A stretch of DNA of 64,000 nucleotides. It comes from Methylocella silvestris BL2 (GTDB lineage: Bacteria; Pseudomonadota; Alphaproteobacteria; Rhizobiales; Beijerinckiaceae). The position numbers were made by a program, and so were the translations under genes. A model generated the notes under the pieces. It did no database searches. It had not been told where the DNA came from and worked only from the letters and a program-made list of their open reading frames with translations. This document shows positions 61,510 through 64,000 of this stretch, piece after piece (the stretch's first letter is position 1; the number at the start of each line of letters is the position of its first letter). The stretch lies in NCBI RefSeq assembly GCF_000021745.1, contig NC_011666.1, forward strand, positions 3,685,001 to 3,749,000, written 5' to 3'.

Positions 61510-64000
61510 TCATAATCGGCCCTGCCGGACCGGAGCGCCCAATGGAGCGGTCTTCACGCCGCCCACCTCTGGCGGCGCGGAGGCTGCGTCGGCCATTTCA
61601 ACGGGGCGAACGATGTCGCCGGCGGCAAGCGTTTCCTGCGGACTGTCGATGATTCGGTCGGAGGCGTTAATTCCGGATCTCACCTCGACGTCTTCGCCAA
61701 GGTCGCGGCCGAGCTGCACGGGCTTGATCACGACCTTGTCGCCGGCTCCCACGGTCGCGACGCTCATTCCGTGAGGGCCGAAGATCAGCGCCGTCGCCGG
61801 CACCCGCAAGGCGCGGGGATCGCCCGGCAGATGAAATTGAACCTCGACGAAGGCGCCCGGCCACAGCTTGCCGTCGGGATTGGAGGCTTCAAGCTCGACG
61901 AGCGCAGTGCGTGAGCTCTTGGCGATGGAGTCCGACGTCGAAACGAGGCTCGCCTCGAATTTTTGCCGCCGGCCCGGTAGATCGAGGGTCGCCTCAAGCC
62001 CCGGCTGCATAAAGCCGATATAGGCTTGCGGGACGTTGACGTAGATGCGCATCGCATGGATGTCCGAGACTTTGAACAAGGGCTGGCCGGACTTCTGGCC
62101 GGAGTCGACAAGATCGCCGATCTCGACATTGCGCGCCGTCACGACGCCGTCGAACGGCGCTTCGAGCCGCTCGAAGGAGGCGAGCGCTTCGAGCCGCGCG
62201 ACATTCGCCTGCGCAGCGACCACAGAGGCGTTCCTGGAGGCGAGCGCGCCCTGCTTTTCGTCATCCGCCTGCTTCGAGACGATGTTGCGGCCAACGAGGC
62301 TGCTCCACCTTTCGGAGGTCACCTTGGCGAGTTTTGCGTCCGCCTCCGCGCTGACGAGGACGGCGCGCGCCTGAGCCAGCTGCTGGTCGACCTCAGGCGA
62401 GTTGATTGTCGCGAGGACGTCGCCTTTCTTGACGTGGTCGCCGATATCCTTCTTCCAGGCGGTCACGTAACCGCTGGCGCGGGCGTAGATCGAACCCGTA
62501 TTGAAGGCGGCGACGTCGCCCGGCAGCGTCAGCTCGGTCTCCTTTGGACCGGGCGTCGGCGTCTTGAGGCGCACGCGGGGGACGGCGAGCTCCTCGGTCC
62601 GCGCGGCGATTTCCTGCTCGCCTTTTGCGCGCACCATCACGCCCGAAACGGCGATCCCCACAGCCGCGAGCGCAAAGCCGAGGAGCAGAACCCGCAGGCG
62701 TCCGGACGACGGCGGAGCTATGGCGAAAAGCGGCATTGGATCTCCTTCAAGAAGGCGGAATGCCTCCGCGGCGGCCTTCGCGACGGCCGTAGTGGAGGAA
62801 GCGCGAGGCGCGCGCAGCAGGGCGAAAAGGACAGGCGCGAACACCAGCGTCGCGCAGGTCGCGAGCATCAGTCCGCCGATCACGGCGCGTCCGAGCGGCG
62901 TGTTCTGGCCGGGTTCGATCGCCATCGGCGCCATGCCGATGATCATGGCGAGGGCCGTCATCAGAACAGGGCGAAACCGCGCCGCCCCGGCCGCCAGCGC
63001 CGCCGCCGCCGGCTCGACGCCGCGTGCGAGCTCTTCGCGGGCAAAGCTGATGACGAGAATGCTGTTGGCGGTGGCGACGCCCATGCACATGATGGCGCCG
63101 GTCAGCGCCGGCGCAGATAGCGGCGTCCGCGTGATGAATAACATCCAGACGATGCCGGCGAGCGCCGCCGGCAGGGCGAGAATGATGACCAGAGGATCGA
63201 GCCACGACTGGAAGTTGACGACGATCAACAGGTAGATGAGCAGGATCGAGAAGCCAAGGCCGAACAACAGCTGGCGATAGGCGCTCGTCATTGTGGCGGC
63301 CTCGCCGCGGATTGTGACGGTTGCGCCCATTGGCGCCTCCGCGCGGGTTTCCGCGATGATCTTTTCGACATCGGCCCTGACGGCGCCGAGATCTCGGCCT
63401 GCCGCCGAAGCGTAAATGTCGATCGCTGGCCGGATGTTGTAGTGAGTGACGACGCTTGGCGCCGGCTCCGGGGTGAAGGTCGCGACGGCGCCGAGGAGCT
63501 GCGAGTCGCTGGGTCCAGAGACAAGGACGTTCTGAAGGCCCGGCAAGGTGTCGATCGCATATTGCGGCGTCTGGATCGAAACGGGATAGGATACGCCGTT
63601 CGATGGGTTCAGCCAGTAGACGGGCGTGCTCTGACTGCTGCCGGACAAGGTGTCCTGCAGGCTTGTCGATGCGTCATGCTCGGTCAGCCCGACGACGCCG
63701 GCCAGATCGCGGTTGAAATCGACCTTGAGCGCCGGCGCCGCGAAGACCTGCTGCACGCGCGCGTCGGCCGCGCCGGGCACGTGATTAATGCGCTCGAATA
63801 GGGTGTCCGCATACGCCCTGTCGGCCGCGGCGTCGAAGCCGGCGATCTGTACGTCGATCGGTGCGGGCGCGCCGAAATTCAAAATCTGTGTGACCATGTC
63901 GCCGGGCAGAAACGCGAAGGACACGCCCGGAAAGGCGTTCCGCAACCGCTGCCGCAAGGCCGTCTCATAGGTCGCGACCAATTCTTCGCCGGGCGCGAGC
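61510..64000 (-). CDS. RND efflux permease fused in frame to its periplasmic adaptor, 5' end outside window
   Basis: The frame is open through the right edge. Its first part (62737-64000) is the C-terminal half of an HAE1-RND permease: DPLVIILALPAALAGIVWM, MGVATANSILVISFA and a TALAMIIGMAPMAI helix, to the last membrane helix near FAPVLFALL. The same frame then runs, without a stop, into a complete adaptor protein from MPLFAIAPPSSGRLR (an ATG at 62736 behind AAGGAG). That adaptor has an anchor helix, barrel-sandwich VDQQLAQARAVL, and RNVEIGDLVDSGQ. The permease stop codon is missing. This is either a fusion or a readthrough pair. Confidence 0.85.
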   Translation of the reverse strand, partial: LAPGEELVATYETALRQRLRNAFPGVSFAFLPGDMVTQILNFGAPAPIDVQIAGFDAAADRAYADTLFERINHVPGAADARVQQVFAAPALKVDFNRDLAGVVGLTEHDASTSLQDTLSGSSQSTPVYWLNPSNGVSYPVSIQTPQYAIDTLPGLQNVLVSGPSDSQLLGAVATFTPEPAPSVVTHYNIRPAIDIYASAAGRDLGAVRADVEKIIAETRAEAPMGATVTIRGEAATMTSAYRQLLFGLGFSILLIYLLIVVNFQSWLDPLVIILALPAALAGIVWMLFITRTPLSAPALTGAIMCMGVATANSILVISFAREELARGVEPAAAALAAGAARFRPVLMTALAMIIGMAPMAIEPGQNTPLGRAVIGGLMLATCATLVFAPVLFALLRAPRASSTTAVAKAAAEAFRLLEGDPMPLFAIAPPSSGRLRVLLLGFALAAVGIAVSGVMVRAKGEQEIAARTEELAVPRVRLKTPTPGPKETELTLPGDVAAFNTGSIYARASGYVTAWKKDIGDHVKKGDVLATINSPEVDQQLAQARAVLVSAEADAKLAKVTSERWSSLVGRNIVSKQADDEKQGALASRNASVVAAQANVARLEALASFERLEAPFDGVVTARNVEIGDLVDSGQKSGQPLFKVSDIHAMRIYVNVPQAYIGFMQPGLEATLDLPGRRQKFEASLVSTSDSIAKSSRTALVELEASNPDGKLWPGAFVEVQFHLPGDPRALRVPATALIFGPHGMSVATVGAGDKVVIKPVQLGRDLGEDVEVRSGINASDRIIDSPQETLAAGDIVRPVEMADAASAPPEVGGVKTAPLGAPVRQGRL
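62742..62747 (-). promoter_or_regulatory. Internal ribosome-binding site before the adaptor part
   Basis: On the minus strand AAGGAG lies about 6 bases before the ATG at 62736, inside the RND-adaptor frame. It would allow the adaptor (61510-62736, 408 residues) to be made separately even though no stop codon ends the permease part. Confidence 0.6.

Noticed and set aside
62026-63120. Long 364-residue plus-strand frame at the right edge
   Set aside because: It lies opposite the RND permease/adaptor, has the composition of a GC-rich shadow frame and matches nothing.

Overview
GC-rich window from an alphaproteobacterium. The best fit is the order Hyphomicrobiales (Rhizobiales), probably a Beijerinckiaceae-like methylotroph. 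The reasons are a lanthanide-type methanol dehydrogenase (xoxF) operon next to a caa3-type oxidase, a BA14K-like protein, a Rhizobiales-style palindromic intergenic element, a type III polyketide synthase operon and the GC-rich codon use. No rRNA gene, intact tRNA or CRISPR array was seen.

Layout. 1-4 kb: the end of mtnA, two tandem paralogous membrane proteins and small genes. 4-5 kb: an integration scar, made of a tRNA-His-like 3' fragment and a broken integrase. 5-6.6 kb: a PHB-depolymerase-type esterase with a ribbon-helix-helix protein. 7.6-12.1 kb: a five-gene operon (two SDRs, an F420-reductase-like oxidoreductase, a SnoaL-like protein and a methyltransferase) divergent from a LysR gene. 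12.3-14.1 kb: a graveyard with a second, truncated SnoaL copy cut by a decayed IS3 element, then an integrase scrap and a glpD 5' scrap. 14.3-18.3 kb: a periplasmic molybdenum hydroxylase operon (2Fe-2S subunit, Mo subunit, tri-haem cytochrome c). 18.6-21.7 kb: two secreted esterase-type hydrolases. 22-25 kb: a ctaG scrap and a treY lacking its 5' end. 25.1-29.5 kb: a caa3-type cytochrome oxidase cluster, convergent with xoxF-xoxJ-cytochrome c-ctaG (29.5-33.4 kb). 34.0-37.0 kb: type III PKS, methyltransferase and flavoprotein operon. 38.4-42.7 kb: an RND efflux pair. 44.1-52.7 kb: a hydroxyacid/glyoxylate catabolic island. 53-60 kb: small ORFs, remnants, a CDF transporter, a GFA-fold protein and small secreted proteins. 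60.6-64 kb: an OmpR-type regulator and an RND permease joined in frame to its adaptor.

How the genes work together. Methanol oxidised by XoxF would pass electrons to the adjacent cytochrome c and on to the caa3-type oxidase, whose copper-assembly factor CtaG is encoded in the xox operon. The 44-53 kb island couples an FAD/Fe-S 2-hydroxyacid dehydrogenase (which could make glyoxylate) to a glyoxylate-type class V aminotransferase and a beta-hydroxyaspartate-aldolase-like PLP enzyme, with an MFS importer, a hydratase-family enzyme and an FCD-type GntR regulator. Two near-identical palindromes in its promoters are candidate operators. The island looks like part of a beta-hydroxyaspartate pathway; no dehydratase or imine-reductase partner lies in the window.

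The strongest structural observation is that an esterase gene appears to be split into an N-terminal half (53.2-54.15 kb, + strand) and a C-terminal half (43.0-43.65 kb, - strand) that bracket this island. That is the geometry expected from one roughly 10.5 kb inversion. Pseudogenes are concentrated in the accessory stretches, while the large core genes are intact.
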